Origin: a virus | Length of the DNA: 42,080 nucleotides | Reading direction: 5' to 3' (one strand) | Virus record (IMG/VR): IMGVR_UViG_3300026118_000024 | Coordinates: 1 to 42,080 of that record | Shown: piece after piece, positions 1-8,461 of the stretch | Position numbering within the stretch: the first letter of the stretch is position 1 | Layout: every line of letters starts with the position of its first letter | Made by a program: the position numbers and the translations under genes | Notes under the pieces: model-generated | Told to the model about the DNA's origin: nothing | What the model saw: the letters and a program-made list of their open reading frames with translations, nothing else | The model's database searches: none

Positions 1-1490
1 GGCAACGGCGGAGGCGTTACCGCTCCCGGCTGGGCTGGCTGTAGCATCCGTTGAGCAATTCGATTTCGTATAGCGGTTTGTGCAGCGCGCCTTTCAGCTC
101 TAGGTAGCGCATCTGCTGCAATCCATTCAGCGCTTTCTTCCGGTGTAAATTTTCCAACCTCAACAAGATTCCCATCAATACTTCGACCCTGTATGGAGAC
201 AACACCCTGTTCGTTTTGGATAACTAAACTATCCGATGCTAACGGATTGTCCGATTTACCATACTGGCGATTCAGCTGGTCCCACGGATCTGTTACCGCT
301 CCCGGCTGGGCTTCCACCCGGTTTTCCTCAGCGCCCCGTACACGTAGGCGTTCTTGCGCTTCTTGCTCCAGCCTTTGTGCTTGTTGGCTTGGCGCTTCAA
401 TTGTTGTTCGAGCTGCTTGGGCATCTTGAGCCTCTCTTTCTGCTATGGCTTGTTTGATTCTCTCTACGGATGCGCGGCGTGATTGCCGGCGCAGCCGCCC
501 TGGTTCGAGAGCTGTTTCGATTCGTTGCACGGCGGCTCCACCGAGCCTGGCCGAGATGAGGATGCCGCCGGCTGTCGCTCCACCCAACCCGAACCCAGCC
601 AGTGCGGCTAGCCCGGATTCGTTCCAGATCTCGCCAACCGGCTTGTTTGGATCGATGTAAGCTTTCTCGGTGTAACCCTGGGCCAGCTGTTGGGTGAATT
701 CCTCCGGCGCCTCCAATGAAGCGGCCTTGAATACCTGCTTGAAGAGTGACTCAACGCCTTGCTGCTTTAATCCGGTGCGGGTGATGTGTTCGATGAGCCG
801 CTCGGTTCCTCCGAACGCTCTGGTCAATAAGCCGGTTGCCACTGCCACCAATCCAGCTGGTCCTTCTGCCTTCCTGTAAGCCTCCTCCTCTGAGAGGTTA
901 GGATTAAGCTGCATCAGCCGTTCTTTGAATTGCTCAGCAGTTGGGCCATAGGCGGTAACACCTCCTGCGATAGCCGCAGCCGGTAAGCCCAATGGAGCAG
1001 CCAAGAGGGCCGGCGCACTGGCGCCGGCTATTGTTCCGACGGTCCCCGCTATCTGGCCCGGCAATCCTCCACCCAATCGCTCTCCTTCATACTCGGCTTC
1101 CTCAAGTTGTTTTGTGCCCTCTGCGGCCAACCCTTTCCCAGCTTCCTCCAGCAACCTAGCTGGAGCCATGGGATTGGTTGGGCGGGTGCTGACCTGTAAA
1201 CCACCTTCCGGAACAACGAGGCTCCTGGCTAGATTACCAACAGCCTGTTTAGTGATACCAGCCGCGCCCTCTCTGAGTCCAAGTGCACCGCGCAGGAGAG
1301 TTTTGCCCAGGGTGGGCCGATTGCTCTCCATGATATCGGCCAGACGGGCATTGACGAGCTTGCCTTCCTCGATAGCTCGAAGGCGTTCCGACTCCAGCGC
1401 GTTGTAGTCATTAACGATCTGCTCATCGCTAGCCTCGTCAGGCCAAGCGACTACACCGTAGCCCTCACCCAGATTGACGAGGCGGGGCAT
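1..1490 (-). CDS. Large internal virion (DNA-ejection-like) protein, C-terminus beyond the window
   Basis: The frame is open from an ATG at 1490 to the window edge, at least 496 codons; I checked it codon by codon and found no stop. The start directly follows the stop of the upstream gene (TAA then ATG). Residues about 145-180 form a long Ala/Gly/Leu-rich segment, and a second such stretch lies near 290-310 after an acidic, Gln-containing region around 260. A charged, Gln/Glu-rich, probably coiled-coil region follows. Long proteins with amphipathic Ala/Gly segments at the end of a podovirus structural operon are commonly inner-core proteins that are ejected and line the DNA channel. I saw no transglycosylase or protease motif in the visible part. 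The role is inferred from position and composition. Confidence 0.75.
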   Translation of the reverse strand, partial: MPRLVNLGEGYGVVAWPDEASDEQIVNDYNALESERLRAIEEGKLVNARLADIMESNRPTLGKTLLRGALGLREGAAGITKQAVGNLARSLVVPEGGLQVSTRPTNPMAPARLLEEAGKGLAAEGTKQLEEAEYEGERLGGGLPGQIAGTVGTIAGASAPALLAAPLGLPAAAIAGGVTAYGPTAEQFKERLMQLNPNLSEEEAYRKAEGPAGLVAVATGLLTRAFGGTERLIEHITRTGLKQQGVESLFKQVFKAASLEAPEEFTQQLAQGYTEKAYIDPNKPVGEIWNESGLAALAGFGLGGATAGGILISARLGGAAVQRIETALEPGRLRRQSRRASVERIKQAIAEREAQDAQAARTTIEAPSQQAQRLEQEAQERLRVRGAEENRVEAQPGAVTDPWDQLNRQYGKSDNPLASDSLVIQNEQGVVSIQGRSIDGNLVEVGKFTPEESAEWIAADALPRAERRAAQTAIRNRIAQRMLQPAQPGAVTPPPL

Positions 1491-2678
1491 TTATGGGGCA
1501 GCCTGGAGTGGTGCGGTTGGATGTCCAAACCATCGTTGATACCACGGGACAGACGGCGCAGGTGCAGGGGTAGGCGCAGCTGGATTAAGCTGGGGATATG
1601 CTGGCGGAGGAGTAGCAGCGTCACGGATCTGCTGTTGCCGAGCGGCAATGCCGCTTTGCAGTTGGCCGATTGTCGTCACCCCGGGAGCGGCTAGATCTGG
1701 ATTGGGCATAGATGGAACATATCTCCCAGATGGATCTAGGTTCACAAGGCCTGGATTGGCCAGGGCCGTCTTATTCTTTTGGATCGGTGGAACTGTCGAA
1801 CTATTAAGCGCATTAGCCAGAGCTACCGCACTTCTGTAGTTAGCCCGGTCAGCGATGAGCTTCTGTTCAGCCAACTCCTTCTCTCTAGCCGCCTGTCTGC
1901 GGTCGAAGTCGCTGTAGCCGTAAGCACGATTGGCCGCGCTACGTTCGGAACTGGCAAAGCCTTCCCGTTGCAGGGCCCGATCCTTTTCGTTCTCAGCCAG
2001 CCGTTGTGCCTGGTTGGCGTTTGCCTGCCTGGCCTGCTCCTGTGCAATCAGGTACTGCCGGTAGCCTTGATCCTGCTGCTGCTCGTAACCAAGTCGTGCC
2101 GATAGACTGGCGGCTGCCTGCTGCGCTGCGACAGGATTGGTATAGATGAAGTCAGTCTTTGGGATGCCCAAGCTGTAACGGCGAGAGGGAGGAGGAGACA
2201 GTTGCTGACCGTGACCGGCTCCACTCATCATAGCGGCGATTCGATCCAGCCAAGGGGGGGCAGCTAAAGGTGGCGTCGCGATACCGCTTCTCACGCCTTC
2301 GTTCATGACATCGTCGTAGTTAGGTAGGTAGGTGTTTCCTATGTTTCCAGCATTAGGCGGTGGTGCAACTGGTGGTAGCGCAGGCTCTGGTGGAATAGAA
2401 ACTTCCGGGCCAGGCCCATAGTAGTCAGCTGAATGCGGCTGTCGGATCGGCGTAGGATACAAATCATTATAATCAGGGAGGTATGTGTTACCGATATATC
2501 CTGATGGCGCGGGTGGTGCTGGAGGTGGCGCCTCAGACCATCCCAGTCGGACCGGGAATCCAGTGGACTCCGGCGCCATGAGTCTTGGCATTGGGATGGG
2601 CCAGCCTAACCCCGTATATGGATCGGCGGGTGGTGCCACTGGTGACCTATATGGAATCGGCCCGAATGGACTTGGCAT
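1491..2678 (-). CDS. Proline-rich putative internal virion protein
   Basis: This 395-residue protein has a Pro-rich N-terminal half and a charged, Gln/Ala-rich helical region (about residues 190-290), followed by another Pro-rich tail. The motif IGNTYLP followed by an acidic patch occurs twice, near residues 62 and 112, which suggests an internal duplication of a short binding motif. There is no signal peptide and no recognisable enzyme domain. It lies immediately upstream of the large ejection-like protein, with stop and start adjacent, so the two are probably translated together and packaged in the same inner structure. I do not recognise the family; a minor virion protein is the best guess from location. 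Confidence 0.65.
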   Translation of the reverse strand: MPSPFGPIPYRSPVAPPADPYTGLGWPIPMPRLMAPESTGFPVRLGWSEAPPPAPPAPSGYIGNTYLPDYNDLYPTPIRQPHSADYYGPGPEVSIPPEPALPPVAPPPNAGNIGNTYLPNYDDVMNEGVRSGIATPPLAAPPWLDRIAAMMSGAGHGQQLSPPPSRRYSLGIPKTDFIYTNPVAAQQAAASLSARLGYEQQQDQGYRQYLIAQEQARQANANQAQRLAENEKDRALQREGFASSERSAANRAYGYSDFDRRQAAREKELAEQKLIADRANYRSAVALANALNSSTVPPIQKNKTALANPGLVNLDPSGRYVPSMPNPDLAAPGVTTIGQLQSGIAARQQQIRDAATPPPAYPQLNPAAPTPAPAPSVPWYQRWFGHPTAPLQAAP

Positions 2679-2702
2679 AATTATGTTTGGTTGTGCTGGC
2701 TT

Positions 2703-2806
2703 ATCACAGGATTGACTTTTTACGCCGATTCCGTTGCACTACAAGCTAATTGCCCCTGCGATGTTTGAAGCATCCAGGGGCGCGGCACAAATCACAGGAC
2801 TGACTT
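2703..2806. repeat. Pair of 16-base direct repeats before the first HNH gene
   Basis: The 16-base sequence ATCACAGGATTGACTT at 2703-2718 recurs at 2791-2806 with one change (ATCACAGGACTGACTT). The second copy ends on the base before the HNH start codon and includes its AGGA ribosome binding site. The copies are 88 bases apart and bracket a hairpin. They may be paired promoter or operator elements, or a target-site duplication left by insertion of the endonuclease cassette. Confidence 0.5.
2752..2781 (+). promoter_or_regulatory. Stable hairpin 25 bases upstream of the first HNH gene
   Basis: GCCCCTG (2752-2758) pairs with CAGGGGC (2775-2781), and GATG (2760-2763) pairs with CATC (2771-2774). 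This gives an 11-base-pair stem with one bulged C and a 7-base loop. No U-run follows on either strand, so it is not a typical terminator. Its place just before the HNH start recalls the RNA hairpins that control translation of homing endonucleases in T-even phages; that role is inferred. Confidence 0.5.
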
Positions 2807-3310
2807 ATGCAACATGAGTTTACCACTTCCTCTGTCCCAATGCACGCTAATCCCATTCTGGCTAAGCGTCACTGTTCGGCCACGATCGAACATAGATTTT
2901 GGAAACACGTAGAAAAGACCGATGGCTGCTGGAATTGGACTGGGTGTAAAGATTCATTTGGATACGGTCGTATAGTTAAACGCGGTGGATTCCAGACCAT
3001 GAAGCCTCACATTTTGAGCTGGCTTATCCACAATGGAGAAATCCCTGATGGATTATGTGTGTGCCATTCGTGCGATAATCGCGCCTGCTGCAACCCATCA
3101 CATCTCTGGCTTGGAACATCCAGACAGAACACCTGGGATATGATCAATAAAGGGCGATGCCCGTGGTCAGTGCTCAGTCAGGGTGACGTCGATAATATCA
3201 GGACGGTTTACGGGGAAGGCGGAATCACACAGATGCAACTGGCTAGGGTGTTTGGGGTATCTCGGCAGATGATTGGACATATCGTAACCTTTAAGCGTTG
3301 GAAATCATAG
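2807..3310 (+). CDS. Free-standing HNH homing endonuclease with C-terminal HTH
   Basis: The 167-residue protein carries an HNH-type metal and catalytic core at residues 84-101 (CVCHSCDNRACCNPSHLW), with candidate catalytic H87, N96 and H99 and Cys residues that could bind zinc. A helix-turn-helix-like segment follows at about 141-160 (QLARVFGVSRQMIGHIV), typical of the DNA-recognition end of phage HNH endonucleases. The N-terminal FWxxVxKTxGCW motif is shared with the second HNH gene at 4650-5174, so they are paralogues. The gene runs against the surrounding minus-strand operon and overlaps the end of the convergent glycosyltransferase gene by six bases, as expected of a mobile endonuclease gene. 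An ATG at residue 12 is an alternative start; the first ATG has AGGA seven bases upstream. Confidence 0.9.
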   Translation: MQHEFTTSSVPMHANPILAKRHCSATIEHRFWKHVEKTDGCWNWTGCKDSFGYGRIVKRGGFQTMKPHILSWLIHNGEIPDGLCVCHSCDNRACCNPSHLWLGTSRQNTWDMINKGRCPWSVLSQGDVDNIRTVYGEGGITQMQLARVFGVSRQMIGHIVTFKRWKS

Positions 3311-4558
3311 AGGGTTTCCATCCTGATCGTGCTGGGAGAGAAAATCACGTTCCCTGATCAATTTCGACATCCTATTCATGTGCTCTGGTCCTCCGGTAAT
3401 CAGCGCGACCATGAAATAGACTTCGCCACCGCAAGTGCGAAGCACATCGGCTATCTTGCGTAAATGACTTTTCGGCGACCGTTCCCAGGAGACAGAATCC
3501 TGATACATGTTGGTCACCTGTATAATTGCCGGGAACAGTAGGTTTCGATAGGTAACGAAGAACGGCGTGTTGTAGAGGATCAGTGCCTGCAAGAACAAGT
3601 CTATGATCTGTTCCTTGCTCATCGTCGGTCGACCGTCCTGCATTTCGTCTACGAGATCGTCGATCCCATGCACGTATCGGTGATACAGATCGCAAAACTG
3701 CATCGCCTCCTGATTGCCGCAGCAAAGCTCCACGTTCCACTTCCTGGCTAGCTCCATATCCTCCTGGCTCATCGTGTCCTCTATCTTCTTGCCGTCGTAA
3801 ATCACTTGGCGGTTGGCATAGTATTCCTCCTGCAACCTCCAGGCACCACGTCCAAGCTGCGGGTTTAGCAATACCATCTCCCTGGCGGCTGCCATCTTAT
3901 CGCCGTCTTTGATCAGTGGCAATACGCGGTCTGATATGGACCCAAAGTTAAAGTGGAACCACCTCTCTTTGATCTCATCGGAGAACGCTTCACCGCCGAC
4001 AGCGTTATAGAGCAGCCCGCAGACGTCATAGAAATAGGTCAGTCTACCAAATGGGACAGAGATCGGAGCAAATAGGTTCGGCAATGGATTGATGTCATCC
4101 ATTAGATTGAAGCTCTCCTTATACCTGGCGATTGCGCTGGCTAGCGTCAACGGGTTGATGTGCATCAGGCAGGTATGGATACGCGCCCGCGTGATGCACT
4201 GGGTGAATTCGTCCTTCCACTCCGGGATGCGCCAGCCGGCTATAGCAGAATCAGGCTTCAGCTCCTCGATATTTTCGTAATACAAAATATCTGTATCAGA
4301 TATCCAGAATGGTTGCTTCTCGGTGGTGGCCAGCATCTGGATCCATTCGTGGTGAGCATAGTCACAGACCTGTGCGTCGTAGTCGTTGTCCACGCAGATT
4401 TGGGACACCTTGGACTCCTCCACTTGTCCCAATTTATTCATCCACACCACGACGTCAGCAGTGGGAAATCCAACGCGCAGAGTCTTAAAGACAAGAGTTG
4501 TGTAATCGATGAGCTTTGGATTTGGGCAACTGGCCAGGATGTGGACTTTGGTGTTAAT
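3305..4558 (-). CDS. Glycosyltransferase-like protein, probable ATT start
   Basis: The frame encodes a GT-A-like N-terminus. VHILASCPNPKLIDY and a downstream WISDTDILYYEN segment (a DxD-like metal-binding motif) are followed by a helical C-terminal half of unknown role. The first ATG or GTG in frame is the GTG at 4450, but 36 convincing codons lie upstream, including the first beta strand of the fold. The nearest in-frame stop is at 4583-4585, and no ATG, GTG or TTG lies between it and 4450. The best start is ATT at 4556-4558, seven bases after GGAAGGG. From there the protein has 417 residues. It may glycosylate a virion or host-surface molecule, which fits the sugar-nucleotide genes at 31-33 kb. 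It sits alone between two opposing HNH genes, like a cargo gene. Confidence 0.65.
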   Translation of the reverse strand: MNTKVHILASCPNPKLIDYTTLVFKTLRVGFPTADVVVWMNKLGQVEESKVSQICVDNDYDAQVCDYAHHEWIQMLATTEKQPFWISDTDILYYENIEELKPDSAIAGWRIPEWKDEFTQCITRARIHTCLMHINPLTLASAIARYKESFNLMDDINPLPNLFAPISVPFGRLTYFYDVCGLLYNAVGGEAFSDEIKERWFHFNFGSISDRVLPLIKDGDKMAAAREMVLLNPQLGRGAWRLQEEYYANRQVIYDGKKIEDTMSQEDMELARKWNVELCCGNQEAMQFCDLYHRYVHGIDDLVDEMQDGRPTMSKEQIIDLFLQALILYNTPFFVTYRNLLFPAIIQVTNMYQDSVSWERSPKSHLRKIADVLRTCGGEVYFMVALITGGPEHMNRMSKLIRERDFLSQHDQDGNPL

Positions 4559-4593
4559 TCCTTGACCCTTCCGGATGACAGGTTAAAACGGAT

Positions 4594-4622
4594 GCTCCGG
4601 CCCGTTGAAGCGGAACCGGAGC
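4594..4622. promoter_or_regulatory. Hairpin between glycosyltransferase gene and second HNH gene
   Basis: GCTCCGG (4594-4600) pairs perfectly with CCGGAGC (4616-4622), with an inner CCG/CGG pairing. It lies 27 bases before the HNH start on the plus strand and 35 bases before the proposed ATT start on the minus strand. On the minus strand it is followed by CATCCGTTTTAA, a weak terminator-like tail. Its placement matches that of the hairpin before the first HNH gene. Confidence 0.45.
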
Positions 4623-4649
4623 TAACAAATCAAAAACGAATCTTTTGAT

Positions 4650-5174
4650 ATGCCGCCAAATATTACTTCCGACTACCTCGCTGCTCAAGGGCTTAATACT
4701 ACTATCCCAGCCAAGTTCTGGCGGCGTGTGACCAAAACCAACGGCTGTTGGCTCTTTGATGGCGGGAAGCACAACCGACATTGGGCCATTGGTGTCGGCC
4801 GTGGAACCATGGGGGTTCATCGCATAAGCTACATCCTCAATGTGGGGCCAATTCCAGAAGGACATCAGGTCCACCACAATTGTCCAGATGGAGACAGAGG
4901 TGACTGCGTGAATCCAGATCATCTGTGGACTGGGAACCAGAGCTCAAATCTCCGGGATGCAATTTCGAAAGGTCGATGGAAGACACATTTTAACGGCAAA
5001 ACTGGGGAGCTTTGTCCCAACTCTAAACTTACCTGGAAACAAGTGATTGCCATAAGAGCGAACAGGCGTAGTTATCGAGAGCTTGCCATGATATACGGCG
5101 TGTCGAAAGGGACTATTGGATTCATTCGTCGCAACGAGACTTGGAAACCCGAAAATCAACCGATGCACTCGTGA
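4650..5174 (+). CDS. Second HNH homing endonuclease with C-terminal HTH
   Basis: The 174-residue protein has an N-terminal FWRRVTKTNGCW motif, a VHHNCPDGDRGDCVNPDHLW core at about residues 74-93 (HH at 75-76, N88, H91) and a C-terminal HTH-like segment (YRELAMIYGVSKGTIGFI, about 142-159). This is the same domain order as the HNH protein at 2807-3310, so the two are diverged copies. The catalytic His, Asn and His are all present, so it may be active. It is transcribed against the virion operon and lies beyond the 5-prime end of the glycosyltransferase gene. No clear Shine-Dalgarno sequence precedes the ATG. The product would nick or cut DNA at an intron-free allele of a related phage and so spread the cassette. 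Confidence 0.9.
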   Translation: MPPNITSDYLAAQGLNTTIPAKFWRRVTKTNGCWLFDGGKHNRHWAIGVGRGTMGVHRISYILNVGPIPEGHQVHHNCPDGDRGDCVNPDHLWTGNQSSNLRDAISKGRWKTHFNGKTGELCPNSKLTWKQVIAIRANRRSYRELAMIYGVSKGTIGFIRRNETWKPENQPMHS

Positions 5175-5471
5175 CATTGCTGCCAGCGCGCCATCTTTCT
5201 ATGTTAAGGAAGGCAGTGAATTTAGCAGTTGTAGCTGAGTGCTCTATCCCGGCCGGAATAGCGAATCTGCGAAGGCAATCGGCATTGCTCACCCAGCCCT
5301 GTCTTTCGCCAATTCGACCGAACATTCTTCCAAACAGGAAGATGAGCGTAGAGTCAATCGATGGATGACAATGTGACTCGATTGTCTCCATAGATGGGAC
5401 GCACCATAATTCGATTTGGAAATGGCCCCATTTCCAGAGCGTTATGCCGATGCACTTGTCGTGCCTATGGA
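5175..5471. other. Non-coding gap after the second HNH gene
   Basis: No convincing gene is present. A 117-codon minus-strand frame spans the gap but overlaps the HNH gene heavily and has no phage-like features. A hairpin GGAAATGG/CCATTTCC at 5418-5435 lies about 37 bases beyond the stop of the minus-strand gene ending at 5472; it has no U-run and could be a weak 3-prime end signal for that transcript. A stretch at 5229-5290 superficially recalls a tRNA D-arm, but no cloverleaf can be folded. Confidence 0.4.
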
Positions 5472-6281
5472 TCACAATCCGCCACCACCGCCTCCGGCCA
5501 AACCAGCTACTCCGCCCAACGCCTGGCCGATGCCCTGACTGGCCGCACCCAAACGATCCGCCCAGTTCTGCGGTTGCTTGTAGCCTTGGGTGGCAGCAAG
5601 TACGCCTTGGATGGCGCGACTGGCGGCGTCGCTGGCGCCGGTGGCCGAAGAGATGCGTTGATTGATGGCGTTCCAGGGCCGAGCAGCCACCCCTTCATAA
5701 GCAGCAGAAATTTGTGGAGTAAGTCCAGCGGCAGCGGCCTCATTGGATAAGCCTTGGCCGAACGCCTCCCCATAAAGACGAGGGAGGGCCGAATAAGCCT
5801 GTTGGGCGGTGTCATAGTATCTGCCGCTGGCAATGCGGGCGTTGCGCAAACGTTCCGCTGTGGAATCGCTAGCGGCGGGACTGAGGCCCCGGGCCCGTCG
5901 CATGAGGATATCCTGGTTAACGTCGAACCTTGCCAGCGGCGTAATTACATTCGGATCAATGAATCCGAAGGCGGTGTTGCCCACATCCCGCAAGAGCTGT
6001 GTTGGGTCAGCGTTCAGTCTGCGTGCCAGGAGAGTATTTAAGATGTTCTCCTGCTGTCCGGCTAACGCCTGTTGCTTGGGCTGTTGGGCCAAATAACCGC
6101 TGACGGCTTCGCGGGAGAGTGGCTCAATGTCGCCAAGGAGTGACCCTCCAAATTTACCAAGCGGCTTGGCGGTGGGGAGGGCGTATCGATTGAGATAAGC
6201 CTTGGGGGCGGCCCGAGAGCCAAATAGGGAACTGATCGAACTGCCAAGACCGCCTACAATATCTCCAGCACCATTAGCCAT
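5472..6281 (-). CDS. Putative internal virion or ejection protein
   Basis: The protein has 269 residues and is rich in Ala, Gly, Arg and Gln. The N-terminus (GAGDIVGGLGSSISSLFG) is a Gly/Ser-rich hydrophobic stretch of the kind found in small phage core proteins. The middle is mostly helical (about 60-210), and the C-terminus ends in a Gly run. There is no signal peptide. It lies downstream of the nozzle and propeller genes and upstream of the HNH island. On the far side of the island the operon continues with further core-like proteins, which suggests that the island was inserted into an ejection-protein block. The family is not recognised; the role is inferred from location and composition. 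Confidence 0.6.
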   Translation of the reverse strand: MANGAGDIVGGLGSSISSLFGSRAAPKAYLNRYALPTAKPLGKFGGSLLGDIEPLSREAVSGYLAQQPKQQALAGQQENILNTLLARRLNADPTQLLRDVGNTAFGFIDPNVITPLARFDVNQDILMRRARGLSPAASDSTAERLRNARIASGRYYDTAQQAYSALPRLYGEAFGQGLSNEAAAAGLTPQISAAYEGVAARPWNAINQRISSATGASDAASRAIQGVLAATQGYKQPQNWADRLGAASQGIGQALGGVAGLAGGGGGGL

Positions 6282-6324
6282 AAGATGCAGTTCTACAGAT
6301 TAACGCTCGATTTGCAAGGGGCCA

Positions 6325-6531
6325 TTATCCTCCGGTCCCTTCAATCTTGTGGATGAGCCGGTGCAGCGCTTGGATGTCCCGCTCCCGGGCTAAGCGCATG
6401 GCAGAGAACCAGCGCCTGACTCCAGGGAGCCTGAGCATTTCCTCAGGGGGCTCGGGCAGCCGGTCAAACAGCACTTCTGTGATCAGTTCTTGCCTGATCG
6501 ATCTACGCGATAATTCTATTGGGTCTCCCAT
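6325..6531 (-). CDS. Small charged protein of unknown function
   Basis: The product is a 68-residue, Arg/Glu-rich, mostly helical protein with no membrane segment. Its ATG overlaps the stop of the upstream gene (TAATG at 6533-6529), indicating translational coupling with the Cys-rich protein. It sits in the minor-virion part of the operon. A virion linker or chaperone is possible, but nothing in the sequence decides this. Confidence 0.6.
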   Translation of the reverse strand: MGDPIELSRRSIRQELITEVLFDRLPEPPEEMLRLPGVRRWFSAMRLARERDIQALHRLIHKIEGTGG

Positions 6532-7127
6532 TATGGTGAATCCTGTTGGCCCCAGCCTTTAATCATCTTGCTTAGGGCCGAGAACTGGCCGGCGCCACCG
6601 ACGCCAGAAATCCTGAAACGAGTAGAGAGGTAAATGCCACGACGCCAGGTTGGGTAATAAAACGTGCCATCAGGCCTGGTGCGGTCAGCAATGTGCTGAG
6701 CAGCTGATTTGGCAGTCTGACATTCGAATGGCAAGTCGCGGGTTTCCTTCCAGGTGAAACAGTTTGGGGTTGGCGCAAAACCGACGTCGACCTGAAGGTC
6801 TAACGGGCTGGATGAGGGCAGTGGCTCAGCTTCAACGCCCACCATCTTGATCATCTTTTCGTCGTCAGTGCGGTAGTTTTCGGCGCCTTCCTGCATAACG
6901 GTGTCGTAGCCGTCCCTGACGTAGCAGGTCAGGTCACAGGCGTATGGGCCGTAAGGGTCACAGCTTGCGTCCTGGCAACAGGCATTGACCACCAGCCCAC
7001 AGAAGTTACCCGCATCGATAAGCGCACCCAGCTGGCCATCGGACCGGAACCGGATTCGTCCAGCGGCTAGGTCCAGATCGTAGTCCACGCCTGCGACCAA
7101 GTTGAGTTCGACGACGGTGCAGGCCAT
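6531..7127 (-). CDS. Cysteine-rich putative virion protein
   Basis: The 198-residue protein contains about ten Cys residues, most between residues 43 and 70 (NFCGLVVNACCQDASCDPYG) and another group near 120-136. Such clusters suggest metal binding or, outside the cell, disulfides. The N-terminus looks beta-rich. The start lies seven bases after an AGAGGT ribosome binding site and overlaps the stop of the preceding propeller gene. It has no signal peptide. Several neighbouring virion proteins in this window are also unusually Cys-rich. I do not recognise the family. Confidence 0.6.
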   Translation of the reverse strand: MACTVVELNLVAGVDYDLDLAAGRIRFRSDGQLGALIDAGNFCGLVVNACCQDASCDPYGPYACDLTCYVRDGYDTVMQEGAENYRTDDEKMIKMVGVEAEPLPSSSPLDLQVDVGFAPTPNCFTWKETRDLPFECQTAKSAAQHIADRTRPDGTFYYPTWRRGIYLSTRFRISGVGGAGQFSALSKMIKGWGQQDSP

Positions 7128-8458
7128 TAGATTACCTCTTTAAGCCCTTGAGCTCCGTGTTGAACAGCCCAGACTTTGGTTGGTGTGAAAACGACATCAA
7201 CTGGAGAATCAAACCCGGTCTTTGTAGATTCAACTGTGTCGGTGGTTGGGTCGATGATGACCACGGTGTTGGCATTAAAGGTGGGCACATAAATCCGGTC
7301 GTTAATGGACCAGTACCGTATTTTACGAGGAGTGGCCGCCGTGTCCCCCAAGTCTATAGTGGTGTTATTGTCATCGCTGATGCGTACCTTCTGGATTTTA
7401 TACCTCTCGATTGTAGTTCCCTGCCAAAGAGTGAAGTAAAGATGACCAGACCTATAGCAAATACCTTTCGCCATTGGGTCGCTAACTCCACTGATATCAA
7501 CGGTGTCACTCTGCGTAACTCCTGGAGCCGGGGCATGAGCAGTAGCCCCCTGCTGCGTAGATACCCAAATTACGTTGTTGTCTGCATCATACGTAAGCCC
7601 CTGGGAAAATCCTATGTTCCGATTATTGGAAGACGAGTTGTCCCAGGTTTCACCTGCTACATCAAACCGCATTAGATAACAAGCGTTGTTTGACTGTGAT
7701 CTGTCAAACATCAGAAAATAAATATCTCCAGCGACGCTCACCATCTCCCGTGGACCAGATTCGAAGTATTCGTGCGCCACTGTAACGCCTGACGCGAATA
7801 TATTGAACGTCCCATCAACGGCCAGCGTATCCGGATTGAGCTTGAACATCCATTTAACACGGTTTATAGCCGCCGGCTCGTTGCCAGGATCATTCATCCA
7901 TGCTGTCACATAAAGCTTGTCGGTGATTGAGGAGTAAGCGATGTATGAATCGTAGAACCGATTCTCAAAGAACCTGGCGGACGAAATCTTCTCTCCGGTG
8001 GTGGCGTTTAGTTTATAAACGTAACCTCCACTGACGCCATAAATGACATCCCGGCCTGGTTCGTAAACGGCATGGTTAAGTGGCATATCTTCTAGCTCTA
8101 TGTGATAACCGGTTATCGAGTTTATGCCAGAGCAATGCGCCGCCGACAGCGGAAGCCATTGATCCAGCACTAGCGCGCCGCCAGTGAAGCCCTCATCTTG
8201 GCCAGTCTCGGTGGCGAATGGGACATCAGCACAGGCTGGCGGTGCTGTTGCGAGGCGTTCCCGGTAATAGATGTCGTCCTCCAGCTGCTTGAGCGCAAAG
8301 TCCACCGCTGAGGCTGCCACGAAGGTTGCCGGAACAGCGCAATCCTCACAGAAGAAATCCAGGGTTTTACCAGCCAGGATGGCACACAGAGAATTGGGAT
8401 GGACCGGGAAATTGATGTCCTCCTCTGGATTGCGAATGAACAGTAACAGGGTGGCCAT
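7127..8458 (-). CDS. Beta-propeller virion protein, possible receptor-binding or spike protein
   Basis: This 443-residue protein has a Cys-containing N-terminal part (about 1-110) that could dock to the tail. It is followed by repeated beta-propeller blades with YVTN/NHL-like sequences, such as VSGGYVYKLNATTGEKI, DNNVIWVSTQ, NDRIYVPTFNANTVVIIDP and DSPVDVVFTPTKVWAV. At least six such blades can be picked out by eye. Propellers bind sugars or proteins and occur on phage tails. The gene begins three bases after the stop of the nozzle-like gene, so it belongs to the tail block. No catalytic motif is evident. The virion role is inferred from position. Confidence 0.6.
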   Translation of the reverse strand: MATLLLFIRNPEEDINFPVHPNSLCAILAGKTLDFFCEDCAVPATFVAASAVDFALKQLEDDIYYRERLATAPPACADVPFATETGQDEGFTGGALVLDQWLPLSAAHCSGINSITGYHIELEDMPLNHAVYEPGRDVIYGVSGGYVYKLNATTGEKISSARFFENRFYDSYIAYSSITDKLYVTAWMNDPGNEPAAINRVKWMFKLNPDTLAVDGTFNIFASGVTVAHEYFESGPREMVSVAGDIYFLMFDRSQSNNACYLMRFDVAGETWDNSSSNNRNIGFSQGLTYDADNNVIWVSTQQGATAHAPAPGVTQSDTVDISGVSDPMAKGICYRSGHLYFTLWQGTTIERYKIQKVRISDDNNTTIDLGDTAATPRKIRYWSINDRIYVPTFNANTVVIIDPTTDTVESTKTGFDSPVDVVFTPTKVWAVQHGAQGLKEVI

Positions 8459-8461
8459 AAC

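Noticed and set aside
5229-5290. tRNA-like stretch
   Set aside because: Part of a D-arm-like sequence is present, but no acceptor stem, anticodon stem or GTTC T-loop can be assembled on either strand.
5122-5475. 117-codon minus-strand frame after the second HNH gene
   Set aside because: It overlaps the HNH gene and shows no coding character.
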